This document shows, piece after piece, positions 8,208-16,087 of a DNA stretch of 64,000 nt (positions within the stretch are counted from its first letter, which is position 1; each line of letters begins with the position of its first letter). Both the position numbers and the translations under genes were made by a program. The notes beneath the pieces are model-generated. The model was not told the DNA's origin. It did no database searches and saw nothing but the letters and a program-made list of their open reading frames with translations. This DNA comes from Paenibacillus sp. FSL K6-1330. Its GTDB lineage: Bacteria; Bacillota; Bacilli; Paenibacillales; Paenibacillaceae. Location of the stretch: positions 5,345,501 to 5,409,500 of the forward strand of contig NZ_CP150269.1 of the NCBI RefSeq assembly GCF_037976825.1, written 5' to 3'.

Positions 8208-9143
8208 TTAGGGAGTTGTTGTGGAATCCGCCTTCCCTTCCTTTTTCGGTGACGGATCAATACCAAAATATTGAAGCAGAAACGCACGGAAGGCTTGCGC
8301 AACCGGTGGCAGCTTCTCGTCCGCGCGGTGAATCAGACCGATGGAACGCGTTACCTTCGGCTCCGAGATCCGGACGCGTGCCGGCTGCAGCGGATTCGTC
8401 TGGAATAGCGCCATTTCAGGAAGCAAGCTGACCCCCATGCCGGCTGCAACCAGCCCGCGGATCGTATCCGTTTCCTCGCCTTCAAAAGCAATTTTCGGCG
8501 TGAACCCGGCTTCCAGGCAAGCATGCCACACAATCGGACGCAAGGAGTAACCTTTGCTGAACAGCACAAAGCGCTCCTCTTTCAACTGCTCCAGCTTGAT
8601 GGACTGCTCCCCCGCAAGCGGGTGATTCGGCGGCAGGATCGCAAACAACTCCTCTGTCAAGACGATATCTCCGTCCACTTGATCATGACGATCCGGAAAC
8701 GGCGACACAAATGCCAAATCCACTTCAGCCCCAACCACGTCCCGGATCAAAGTCGGGAACATCCCCTGCTTGAACCGGAACTTCACGTTCGGGTATTTCT
8801 TCCGGAATTCAGCCACAATGGACGGAATCAAATGGATGCCCAGGCTGTGCGGGAATCCGATGCGGATCTCCCCCTGCTCCGGGTCCAGAAATTCATGTAT
8901 CTCGACGACCGCACGGTCCAAGTCCTTCATAATGCTCTCCACCCGTTTGCAAAAAAGCTGACCTACCGGGGTTAACTGCAGATTCCGGCCTTTTTGCATG
9001 AACAAATTAACACCAAGCTCTTCTTCCAACTGATGTATTTGACGGCTGACGGCTGACTGAGCCACATGAAGTTCTTCTGCCGCTTGGGTAACGTGTTCCT
9101 TTTGCGCAACCTTTACAAAGTATTGCAACTGTCGTAATTCCAC
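8208..9143 (-). CDS. LysR-family transcriptional regulator
   Basis: A LysR activator of 311 residues if the GTG start is used (MELRQLQYFVKVAQ, the usual family opening). The winged helix-turn-helix spans about residues 2-60 (HVTQAAEELHVAQSAVSRQI) and a periplasmic-binding-like effector domain fills the rest. An in-frame ATG 60 bases upstream exists, but a TATAAT on the same strand lies only about ten bases before it, so that ATG would sit at the start of transcription and lack a ribosome site. The GTG has GGAG eleven bases upstream, which is loose. The ligand and target genes are not evident; the upstream neighbour is a rhomboid protease on the same strand. Confidence 0.85.
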   Translation of the reverse strand: MELRQLQYFVKVAQKEHVTQAAEELHVAQSAVSRQIHQLEEELGVNLFMQKGRNLQLTPVGQLFCKRVESIMKDLDRAVVEIHEFLDPEQGEIRIGFPHSLGIHLIPSIVAEFRKKYPNVKFRFKQGMFPTLIRDVVGAEVDLAFVSPFPDRHDQVDGDIVLTEELFAILPPNHPLAGEQSIKLEQLKEERFVLFSKGYSLRPIVWHACLEAGFTPKIAFEGEETDTIRGLVAAGMGVSLLPEMALFQTNPLQPARVRISEPKVTRSIGLIHRADEKLPPVAQAFRAFLLQYFGIDPSPKKEGKADSTTTP

Positions 9144-9234
9144 GCCTTTTATCGCTCCATTCTTATTCCCTAGAAGACTTGAAGACTTTATCAAATCATC
9201 CAATTCTATTATAACAGACCCCTCTAAGGTCCGA

Positions 9235-9849
9235 TTATGTTCGACGTTTAAATAATCGAATCATGAGACCGTAGAGGAAAAATCCGCCTACCAATCCGCC
9301 GACATGTGCTACAAGGCTGACCCCTGGGGTAAACGAGAACAGAATCCCCAAAATAAGCAGGGTGAACAGCGTCTTGCGGGACGACTCATCAATGACATGC
9401 CGCTGGAACAGGGCAATATACAGATAAGCGCCATATGCACCGTATATGGCTCCAGAAGCGCCGACAAGAAAGTGGTAACCCTCAATGCGCTCATAATATG
9501 CCAATCCGATGATATTGCCGAGCAGACCACTGAGCAAATACAGGATCGCAAATTTCCAACTCCCCATGATTCTCTCCAGCGGGGGAACAAACACCAGTAG
9601 TGCAAAGCTATTAAACAACAAATGATCAAATCCATTATGGAGAAACATCGCGGCAAAATATCGCCAAGCTTCATCAACAAACTGCGGCAAATCCGATAAA
9701 GCCCCGTATTTCATCAGGGTCAATGGATTTCTCGATCCGCCGTCAATCGACGTCAGGACGAACATCACCAGGTTGATCACGAGCAGCAGCGATGTAACAG
9801 GATAATAACGCAAATAACTTTTCCAATTTTCATAACGTACGAATATCAT
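9235..9849 (-). CDS. rhomboid-family intramembrane serine protease
   Basis: The 204-residue protein has six predicted membrane segments and the rhomboid catalytic dyad: Ser132 in GASGAIYG and His182 in AHVGGLVGG. The HNGFDHLLFN segment at residues 71-80 supplies the conserved His/Asn of the oxyanion region. It cuts membrane proteins within or near the bilayer; substrates are unknown. It lacks the TPR extension of GluP-type rhomboids, so it is a minimal bacterial rhomboid. The next gene on the strand (LysR) begins about 90 bases on. Confidence 0.92.
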   Translation of the reverse strand: MIFVRYENWKSYLRYYPVTSLLLVINLVMFVLTSIDGGSRNPLTLMKYGALSDLPQFVDEAWRYFAAMFLHNGFDHLLFNSFALLVFVPPLERIMGSWKFAILYLLSGLLGNIIGLAYYERIEGYHFLVGASGAIYGAYGAYLYIALFQRHVIDESSRKTLFTLLILGILFSFTPGVSLVAHVGGLVGGFFLYGLMIRLFKRRT

Positions 9850-9891
9850 AGCATCCTCCTCATCCTAAATCAGGCCAGGGATGCCCCTTAG

Positions 9892-9921
9892 TGGACATTC
9901 CCTTTTTAAAAAGATTATAAT
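9892..9921 (+). promoter_or_regulatory. promoter of tpx
   Basis: TGGACA, an 18-base spacer and TATAAT lie about 50 bases before the tpx start. Confidence 0.55.
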
Positions 9922-9971
9922 GTACCATGAACCTGATCACCAAACTTTGATATCCAAGGAGGAGATTTCTC

Positions 9972-10490
9972 ATGGCTCAAGAACGTTCAGGAGCTGCCAC
10001 TTTCAAAGGCAATCCTATTACACTCATCGGACCACAGCTCAAGGCTGGTGATGCCGCGCCGGATTTTACAGTGAGCAAAAACCTGCTCGAAGACGCATCT
10101 CTTAAGGATTATGCTGGTAAAATCAAGCTAATCAGTGTCGTTCCTTCCCTCGACACCGGGGTATGCGACGCACAGACTCGCCGTTTCAATGAAGAAGCCG
10201 CCGGTCTAGGCGATGATGTGGTGATCCTTACAATCAGTGCCGACCTTCCGTTCGCCCAAGCTCGCTGGTGCGGAGCTGCAGGCGTTGACCGGGTCATTAC
10301 GCTGTCCGACTATAAATCGCGTTCTTTCGGTGAAGCGTATGGCGTGCTCATCAAGGAATTCCAGCTCGACATGCGTTCGATCTTCGTCGTGGATACTAAC
10401 GATACCATCACCTATGTAGAATACCTTGGTGAGATGACGGAGCACCCGAATTACGAAGCCGCGATCGATGCAGTAAAATCTTTGCGGTAA
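9972..10490 (+). CDS. tpx: thiol peroxidase (atypical 2-Cys peroxiredoxin)
   Basis: The 172-residue protein reduces hydroperoxides in the cytoplasm using thioredoxin. The peroxidatic cysteine is C65 in PSLDTGVCD and the resolving cysteine is C100 in ARWCG. Their spacing of 35 residues is that of Tpx and not of AhpC or BCP. Length and N-terminal [11 protein letters not shown] pattern are standard. A strong AAGGAGGAG ribosome site and a consensus-like promoter suggest good expression. It is monocistronic, ending in a strong terminator. Confidence 0.96.
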   Translation: MAQERSGAATFKGNPITLIGPQLKAGDAAPDFTVSKNLLEDASLKDYAGKIKLISVVPSLDTGVCDAQTRRFNEEAAGLGDDVVILTISADLPFAQARWCGAAGVDRVITLSDYKSRSFGEAYGVLIKEFQLDMRSIFVVDTNDTITYVEYLGEMTEHPNYEAAIDAVKSLR

Positions 10491-10522
10491 CACGCCAAAG
10501 GCTACATACACTGCACACTTTT

Positions 10523-10554
10523 AAAAAGCGGGAGAGCAGCTCTCCCGCTTTTTC
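10523..10554. terminator. bidirectional terminator between tpx and the DUF1499 gene
   Basis: AAAAGCGGGAGAGC and its complement form a near-perfect hairpin with A- and T-runs on opposite sides. Confidence 0.85.
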
Positions 10555-10562
10555 TTATTCTA

Positions 10563-10955
10563 CTAAGCATCCACTTTATACTTGCTCAGTTTCTTATCCA
10601 GAACAGCGTACAGGTTCAAGATAACCCGGTAGTTCGCTCCCAGATCCCCTAGAGAACCGCGGGACGCCGAATACATATCAACTGCGCTGCGAACCGGACT
10701 GATGCCAAGCACGGATACGGTAATGTCCAGTGTACGTCCAAACGAGGTTCTTTTCTCGAGCGTAATTTCTCCCACGGATTTAACCTCATGCAGAACTTTG
10801 TAACCCGGAATTTTTTTTAGTGTCGAGGAAACCTCTTCAAAACACTTTTCTTTTGAAAGATTGTAATAACGCGTCTTCAGCTTGGGATCTTTAGCACGGT
10901 CGCTTGTGCCGTCATAGCTGCGCACGATACCAATTAGAACTCGTTTTAATGACAA
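10563..10955 (-). CDS. DUF1499-family protein
   Basis: I place the start at a TTG with AAAGGAGG seven bases upstream; the longer frame from an ATG 33 bases earlier would run through this ribosome site. The resulting 130-residue protein resembles the DUF1499 family: an N-terminal YYNLSKEKCFEEVSSTL segment, a central EITLEKRT strand and a C-terminal DLGANYRVILNLYAVLDKKL helix. The family has no established function. There is no signal peptide or membrane segment. It is probably monocistronic, between the 6S RNA and tpx terminators. Confidence 0.72.
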   Translation of the reverse strand: MSLKRVLIGIVRSYDGTSDRAKDPKLKTRYYNLSKEKCFEEVSSTLKKIPGYKVLHEVKSVGEITLEKRTSFGRTLDITVSVLGISPVRSAVDMYSASRGSLGDLGANYRVILNLYAVLDKKLSKYKVDA

Positions 10956-11039
10956 AGACCGTTCCTCCTTTATAAATGACCGTTCCATCCATACTCTAGT
11001 TTAACATTGTTTATGCTTTCAGCAAACCTTTATATATAG

Positions 11040-11084
11040 CAAAAAGGCACCTCTTTCACTTCAAATTCGAAATGAAAGAGGTGC
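11040..11084 (-). terminator. terminator downstream of the 6S RNA
   Basis: On the minus strand GGGCACCTCTTTCA pairs with TGAAAGAGGTGCC across a short loop and is followed by TTTTT. Confidence 0.8.
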
Positions 11085-11104
11085 CCATTCATTGGTTTAA
11101 CGAA

Positions 11105-11290
11105 ACCCGCCTATGCCGTCCGGTAAACATTGTCTTCGAACCTGCATTAGCAGGTGGGTGACCGCAGAACCGCTTATGAATTCCCCTTGTCATATAGACA
11201 GGGCATTTCAGCCACGATTACGTATAGATCTCCCTAGACATCGTCATTGGTTCAAAACAACGGAAAACCGAAACGAACATCGCAGGATGT
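11105..11290 (-). ncRNA. ssrS: 6S RNA
   Basis: A transcript of about 185 bases that should mimic an open promoter and bind the housekeeping RNA polymerase. The 5' CCUGCGAUG pairs with 3' CAUAGGCGGG to form the closing stem; the 3' side also carries GGUUCGAAG and GGACGGCAU, closely like the 3' half of E. coli 6S RNA. Between them lies a long, weakly paired region expected for the central bubble. It has its own promoter immediately upstream and a terminator about 20 bases downstream, and contains no plausible reading frame. The ends are estimates: the 5' end comes from the promoter and the 3' end from the closing stem. Confidence 0.75.
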
Positions 11291-11296
11291 AGTCTT

Positions 11297-11325
11297 ATTA
11301 TAGGGGGTTTTGCCGGAAAAGTAAA
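11297..11325 (-). promoter_or_regulatory. promoter of the 6S RNA
   Basis: On the minus strand: TTTACT, 17 bases, TATAAT, placing the start of transcription near 11290. It sits immediately downstream of the yesL-like stop codon, so the RNA is independent of that gene. Confidence 0.7.
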
Positions 11326-11334
11326 CCTCGTATA

Positions 11335-12138
11335 TTAAGGTTTCGATCCATTATCTCCCTTTTGGGCAGCATCCATGCTTTCCAGAAGAGCTTGTTCGGT
11401 TTCAGACTCCTCTTCCTCGGCTTTCTTCATCTTCTCCTGCTGTTCCTGCATTTTGGTAAAGGTAGCATAGAAGTTAAAGAACGCGAACAATGCCATCAGG
11501 CAGAACAGGAAGAACACGAACAGCACCGGCATCTGCGTGCCGATATATGCCAAGACAGCGCTTCCGATCAACGTCGAAAATACCCGGAACGGGCGAATCA
11601 ATGTCAGCAGTACGGCATTTTTCAACAGCTGTATCGTTTTCATCTCATAATGGACAGTCATGGAGAAGAAATTAAACAGGGAAACAAACAGCACGATAAG
11701 CAGCACGAGCATCACAATGCCGACAAGCTGGAAACCATCAAGCTGCGTCATATAAACCGTGTAATCCACATACATAATCACGAACAGCAGCGTATAAAAA
11801 ATGCCGCCGATCATGCTCTGCTTGTAATTTTCCTTATAACCCTTAAAGAACGTTTTGAATACGGACACATCCGGATTGCCCATGACCCACTTACGTACAA
11901 CGGTAAATAAAGCCGCCGTAGCCGGAAACAGAACAAACGGTGATAATATTCCGAGAACCCAGTTGGACAGCAGCTGCTCATTATGCGCATCCGGTGTCTG
12001 AACGGCCATCAGGAATTTAGTTAGAACAATAAACAGGAAAGGCGATGTACAAATAACCCACAAGATGTTCGAAAAAGCAATACGGGTAATCCACTCGGTG
12101 AGCTTGTATAAGCCACCCATGGCTCCTTTCATTTCCAA
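11335..12138 (-). CDS. YesL-family (DUF624) membrane protein
   Basis: A 267-residue protein with about six membrane segments and a charged C-terminal tail rich in Glu, Lys and Gln (coiled-coil-like, MQEQQEKMKKAEEEE). The N-terminal LYKLTEWITRIAFSNILWV pattern is the DUF624/YesL signature. The chosen TTG start has AGGAGG eight bases upstream; an in-frame ATG two codons later is too far from it, and upstream ATGs lie before this ribosome site. YesL proteins often accompany carbohydrate ABC importers, but none is adjacent here. Function unknown. Confidence 0.8.
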   Translation of the reverse strand: MEMKGAMGGLYKLTEWITRIAFSNILWVICTSPFLFIVLTKFLMAVQTPDAHNEQLLSNWVLGILSPFVLFPATAALFTVVRKWVMGNPDVSVFKTFFKGYKENYKQSMIGGIFYTLLFVIMYVDYTVYMTQLDGFQLVGIVMLVLLIVLFVSLFNFFSMTVHYEMKTIQLLKNAVLLTLIRPFRVFSTLIGSAVLAYIGTQMPVLFVFFLFCLMALFAFFNFYATFTKMQEQQEKMKKAEEEESETEQALLESMDAAQKGDNGSKP

Positions 12139-12326
12139 ATCCGTTTCCTCCTCACTCAAATCATGCATGTATCTATTAATATACCTTATTTTGTACATGC
12201 ATTGCCAGAGCCTAATTTATACGCACCTGGGTGAATGTCCAATCCAGCGCCATCGTTTTTCCATACGATATCTCGTAATCCGTTCAACAAGCTTGAATTT
12301 CCAAATTAAAAGAGGAGGGATTATGT

Positions 12327-12428
12327 ATGTCTTGTGAAGGTGGCGGGTACGGCTACGGATCAAATGTCGGTATTGTCTTGGTTCTGTTCATTCTCCTTGT
12401 AATTATTCTCAGCACATTCTATATCTAA
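12327..12428 (+). CDS. YjcZ-family sporulation small membrane peptide
   Basis: A 33-residue frame with an AGAGGAGG site ten bases upstream. The peptide opens with MSCEGGGYGYGS and continues as a single hydrophobic helix (VGIVLVLFILLVIILSTFYI). This Gly/Tyr-rich head plus one membrane segment is the hallmark of the YjcZ family of very short sporulation proteins in Bacillales. It is divergent from the yesL-like gene. Any spore-specific sigma factor dependence is inferred from the family and not from a promoter I can see. Confidence 0.8.
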   Translation: MSCEGGGYGYGSNVGIVLVLFILLVIILSTFYI

Positions 12429-12485
12429 TGACTCCTTGAATCATTCAGTGAAACAGATCAGCTGTTACTGATCTAAAACTGCAAG

Positions 12486-12522
12486 TTTAAAGGGGATGCA
12501 CCCAGGGTGCATCCCCTTTAAA
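12486..12522. repeat. perfect 18-base palindrome
   Basis: TTTAAAGGGGATGCACCC and its exact reverse complement flank a single A. It has no T-run longer than three, so it may be a processed hairpin or weak terminator after the yjcZ-like gene. Confidence 0.6.
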
Positions 12523-12527
12523 CACAA

Positions 12528-12579
12528 ACAAAAGACGAAGCGGGCTTCACTTAGCGTGGGCAACTGCTTCGTCTTTTGT
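12528..12579. terminator. bidirectional terminator between yjcZ-like gene and cshA
   Basis: ACAAAAGACGAAGC and GCTTCGTCTTTTGT are exact 14-base complements around a 24-base loop that itself can pair partly. Confidence 0.75.
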
Positions 12580-12617
12580 GCTCGGTTACTTCAGTCAGAT
12601 AAAGTTAACCGTAAATA

Positions 12618-14234
12618 CTATTCGTCTCCGTTCCGGTTAGGACGACGTTCGCCGCCGCTGTAGGAACGCGGTTTACGGTCACCGCTATTGTTGCGGTCAC
12701 GGTTGTAGCCACCGCCATCGCGGTTGCCATAACTGCTGCCGCCGCCATCACGGTTGTATCCGCCTTTGGAGTAGCCGCCACGGTTACCACCGCTGCCACT
12801 TCCGCTTCCACCATCACGGCGATATCCGCCGCCGCTGCTGCGGCCACCATAGCCGCCGCTTGGCTTGCGACCATTGCGGATGTCCGGCTTCCGGCGTTTT
12901 GCGCGGATTGGATCTTCTGGAGTCAAGTGAATATCGGATCCTTCCTTCTTGTCTCCAGTAAGGATTTTCATTGCAGCTGCCAGCAATTGTACGGAATCGT
13001 ATTGTTCCAGCAATTGAATGGCAAGACCTTTATACTCGGTCAATTCACCTTGCTCAATAATTTCAAGCACACGTTCAGCGATGATACGTTGTTTGCCTTC
13101 AATCGCTTCGGCAATCGTTGGCAACGGCTTGCGTGGAATACGGTGACGAGTCACACGCTCGATGAAGTACAGATGATCCATCTCACGAGGAGTTACGAAG
13201 GACCAAGCTGTACCTTCTTTACCAGCACGGCCTGTACGTCCAATACGGTGTACATAACTTTCCGGATCTTGCGGCAAGTCAAAGTTCACAACATGGGTAA
13301 CGCCCGATACGTCGAGACCACGTGCAGCCACATCTGTCGCTACGAGAACATCAATGCTGCCGTCACGGAATTTACGCATAACGGTATCACGTTGATGCTG
13401 AGAAAGGTCACCATGGAGACCGTCTGCAGAGTAACCGCGTTTTTGCAGGGCTTCTGCCAGTTCGTCTACCCGGCGCTTCGTGCGTCCGAATACAATCGCA
13501 AGCTCAGGCGATTCCATATCCAGAAGGCGGCTCAGCGCTTCAAACTTTTGACGCTCAGGAACTTCAATGTACGCTTGATCAATCAGAGGTGCACTAACGT
13601 GCTTAGGAATAACGGATACATGCTCAGGGTCTTTCAGGAACTGAGAAGCCAGTTTCTGAATGTTAGCTGGCATAGTTGCGGAGAACAGCAGTGTTTGACG
13701 TTCTTCAGGAACAAGCTTAAGGATCGACTGGATGTCTTCCATGAAGCCCATATCCAGCATTTCATCCGCTTCATCGAGTACAACGGTTTGGACATCATCA
13801 AGACGAATGGTTTTTCTGTTGATGTGGTCAAGTAATCGACCTGGTGTACCGATAATAATTTGAGGCTTCTTTTTCAAAGCGCGGATCTGACGACCGATAT
13901 CCTGTCCACCATAAATAGCCAAGGAACGGATTCCTTTAAAGCGGGACAGTTTACCGATTTCTTCAGCAACCTGGATGGCAAGTTCACGGGTCGGTGTCAT
14001 AATGAGAGCGACGATACGTTCCTCTTCCTTGGCGATCTTGTGGATAAGAGGAAGGCCGAATGCCGCTGTCTTACCCGTACCCGTCTGTGCTTGTCCAATC
14101 ATATCCTTGCCGGTAAGAGCAATCGGAATCGATTGGGATTGGATCGGTGTGGCTTCCTCAAAGCCAAGTTCAGTAATTGCTTGCAGCACGCGCGGCTCCA
14201 AGCCAAAATCTGCGAAATTTTTCAATAGGTTCAT
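12618..14234 (-). CDS. cshA: DEAD-box RNA helicase, CshA-like
   Basis: The 538-residue ATP-dependent RNA helicase shows all core motifs in order: Q motif (TPIQSQSIP), AQTGTGKT (Walker A), [41 protein letters not shown] and HRIGRTGR. A CshA-like linker ([14 protein letters not shown]) follows, then an extremely Gly/Arg/Tyr/Ser-rich tail of about 90 residues likely to bind RNA without order. CshA works in cold adaptation, ribosome assembly and the RNA degradosome. A long leader precedes it. The alternative frame over the tail is a compositional shadow. Confidence 0.9.
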   Translation of the reverse strand: MNLLKNFADFGLEPRVLQAITELGFEEATPIQSQSIPIALTGKDMIGQAQTGTGKTAAFGLPLIHKIAKEEERIVALIMTPTRELAIQVAEEIGKLSRFKGIRSLAIYGGQDIGRQIRALKKKPQIIIGTPGRLLDHINRKTIRLDDVQTVVLDEADEMLDMGFMEDIQSILKLVPEERQTLLFSATMPANIQKLASQFLKDPEHVSVIPKHVSAPLIDQAYIEVPERQKFEALSRLLDMESPELAIVFGRTKRRVDELAEALQKRGYSADGLHGDLSQHQRDTVMRKFRDGSIDVLVATDVAARGLDVSGVTHVVNFDLPQDPESYVHRIGRTGRAGKEGTAWSFVTPREMDHLYFIERVTRHRIPRKPLPTIAEAIEGKQRIIAERVLEIIEQGELTEYKGLAIQLLEQYDSVQLLAAAMKILTGDKKEGSDIHLTPEDPIRAKRRKPDIRNGRKPSGGYGGRSSGGGYRRDGGSGSGSGGNRGGYSKGGYNRDGGGSSYGNRDGGGYNRDRNNSGDRKPRSYSGGERRPNRNGDE

Positions 14235-14448
14235 ACTCCTTCTATACTGTGGACTTCCACTTTCTTCTCTGTATTCTTAAGTAGTGGTAACGTTTATAGG
14301 CTTTCCCGGCCAGCAGGATTTTCTGCACGAGGTGAACCGGTATATTTCTCTTATCACCAGTATGTTGACTGGATAATGTATAATCATCCTGATAAGCTTG
14401 CAAAGTTATCAATGTAACGGACTACTCAAGAATATCCAATACATTATA
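14235..14448 (-). promoter_or_regulatory. promoter and ~200-base 5' leader of cshA
   Basis: An extended -10 (TGATATAAT, with TATAAT at 14443-14448 on the minus strand) lies about 210 bases before the start codon, with no good -35. The leader contains a hairpin pairing TTATCCAGT with ACTGGTGATAA near 14352-14381. Long structured leaders are typical of cold-induced genes; this role is an inference. Confidence 0.5.
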
Positions 14449-14512
14449 TCACAAAACATTTCTGGAATACCAGCAAGCTTAAAGAAGTCATAATAACCGG
14501 GAGGTGATTCCT

Positions 14513-15334
14513 ATGTTGAAGCGTCTATGGACCTATTTCGCGATCGTATTCGGCGGCATCATTATCGCCGGCGGATTTAATTTATTTCTGATTCCCCATC
14601 ATCTGCTTAGCGGTGGCGTTTCCGGCGTGGCTCTGATTATCGGCTATTTCACGCCGCTAAATATCAGCATCATGTATTTTGTGCTTAATATCCCGATTCT
14701 TATAACCGGTTGGTTCAAGCTTGGCAAAAGATTCGTTGGTCTCAGCGTGATCTCGGTTATTGTTACTACCCTGTTCCTTGAGCTCATTCCAGTTACTCCG
14801 GTTGCAACCGATATGCTGCTCTCCTCCGTTTTCGGCGGCGTGCTTGTCGGATTCGGCACCGGCCTCTCCTTTCGGGTTGGCGGTTCTACCGGGGGCTTTG
14901 ATATCATCGGCTCCCTCGTTACGAAATATCGGGACTTCCCCGTTGGAAGTGTACTCGTGACGCTGAACGCCATCGTCATTATGGCGGTTGCTTATTTGGA
15001 AGACGACTGGAATCTGGCCCTCGCCTCGATGGCTTCCATCTATGTTGCCGGAAAAATGGTGGATATGCTCCACGTCAGTCATATCAAGGTTACCGTCTTT
15101 ATTGTCACGAACCAGACGGAAGCCCTGCTGGAGAAACTGCTCAAGCGCCCCCGCGGCATAACCAAGATCAAAACCGAGGGAGCCTTCAGTCATAAAGAAA
15201 AGGATATGCTTATGACCGTCACGACGCGATATGAGCTGGCTGAGCTAAAACAAATTATTACAGAAACAGACCCCCTGGCCTTTGTTAATATCGTGGAAAC
15301 CACGGCTGTCATGGGTCAATTCCGCAAGAACTAA
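14513..15334 (+). CDS. YitT-family membrane protein
   Basis: The 273-residue protein has five or six N-terminal membrane segments (about residues 5-190) followed by a cytoplasmic DUF2179 domain (about 200-273, ITKIKTEGAFSHKEKDMLMTV). The pattern GGSTGGFDIIG is characteristic of the YitT/YqfU group. The ATG has a GGGAGGTGAT site; an in-frame GTG nine bases upstream lies inside that site and is rejected. The biochemical role of the family is not known. It is divergent from cshA. Confidence 0.9.
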   Translation: MLKRLWTYFAIVFGGIIIAGGFNLFLIPHHLLSGGVSGVALIIGYFTPLNISIMYFVLNIPILITGWFKLGKRFVGLSVISVIVTTLFLELIPVTPVATDMLLSSVFGGVLVGFGTGLSFRVGGSTGGFDIIGSLVTKYRDFPVGSVLVTLNAIVIMAVAYLEDDWNLALASMASIYVAGKMVDMLHVSHIKVTVFIVTNQTEALLEKLLKRPRGITKIKTEGAFSHKEKDMLMTVTTRYELAELKQIITETDPLAFVNIVETTAVMGQFRKN

Positions 15335-15370
15335 ATATTTACCACCTGTGAGGGGTTGGTAAATATGTGG

Positions 15371-15376
15371 TATAAT
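15371..15376 (+). promoter_or_regulatory. candidate -10 box of the small gene at 15507
   Basis: TATAAT preceded by TGTGG; no good -35. A hairpin pairing ATATTTACC with GGTAAATAT lies just upstream (15335-15365) and may terminate the yitT-like gene. Confidence 0.4.
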
Positions 15377-15506
15377 ATTTGTGCGCGGTTCCTACAATAT
15401 TCATGAGCTCTGTTTCCCGGGCATCGCTTTGGCCCAATTTTAATTGTTTTTCCGTTTTACAAAAGAACGTCCTGCCTAACCAATTTGGAAGGAAAGGGTG
15501 ATTTTT

Positions 15507-15701
15507 ATGGAAATGGAAACGGTAAAATTGTCACAAATCGTCATGAAGTGGTTCCCGGAAATGATACCGTTCTTTAGACAGAAGGAACTAAATTCCATGA
15601 TCGTTCTAAGGGACGGGCTGAGTATTCTGGAGCAGGAGGATGCTCTTGAAATCATTCAGTTCAGCATTTGCGAGCATCAGAATCAAACGCCGCTTCATTA
15701 A
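15507..15701 (+). CDS. small hypothetical protein, 64 residues
   Basis: An ATG with a GGAAAGGGTGAT ribosome site opens a 64-residue acidic frame (METVKLSQIVMKWFPEMIPF...) with no membrane segment or cysteine cluster other than one C near the end. I do not recognise a family. Its own -10 box upstream and a strong terminator downstream make it a plausible monocistronic gene. An upstream in-frame GTG is rejected because it lies within the ribosome site. Confidence 0.65.
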   Translation: MEMETVKLSQIVMKWFPEMIPFFRQKELNSMIVLRDGLSILEQEDALEIIQFSICEHQNQTPLH

Positions 15702-15734
15702 TTTTAATGCAACACGTGAATATCGCACGACAAG

Positions 15735-15782
15735 TGCCGTTATTCACCGGTAAAATTCACCGGTGAATAACGGCATTTTTTT
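15735..15782 (+). terminator. terminator after the 64-residue gene
   Basis: TGCCGTTATTCACCGGT pairs perfectly with its complement across a short loop, then seven Ts follow. Confidence 0.88.
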
Positions 15783-16047
15783 ATGGAGAAATGTAAATTC
15801 TATAAGCACGTCTTTCCCCACCATGCAGATCAAGCTGTAAGTAAACGCTATCACCTTCTTATGCTCATTATTTCCGATGCTTGTCACTCCCCATGTTCAC
15901 AAGTTGTTCACGGCCAGCGCCGAGAAATGTCGATATTTAGCGTTTAAAACGCCCTTGACCCGTTTAATGAACTAGGTACGCTCACCCCCGTTTCCAATTT
16001 ATTGTCGATTGTAACAATCCTGTTCTTTTTGAAGGCATCCGTTCCTT
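15783..16047. other. 265-base stretch without recognised features
   Basis: No reading frame with a ribosome site, repeat, riboswitch or terminator was recognised. It carries several short direct motifs (GTTCAC-AAGTTGTTCAC) and presumably contains the promoter of the secreted protein gene that follows; a TATAAT at 16048-16053 is the best -10. Confidence 0.4.
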
Positions 16048-16087
16048 TATAATCATGATGTGAATGTACACAAGGGAGAGAGTAATT

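Noticed and set aside
7277..8302. 341-codon open frame antisense to the MerR-YugP genes
   Set aside because: No family resemblance and it crosses the terminator at 8126-8176.
9144..9203. Longer LysR start at the upstream ATG
   Set aside because: A TATAAT lies about ten bases before it, leaving no room for a ribosome site; the GTG gives the usual family N terminus.
12605..12874. Ala/Val/Thr-rich frame over the cshA tail
   Set aside because: Arises from reading the Gly/Arg-rich repetitive tail in another frame.
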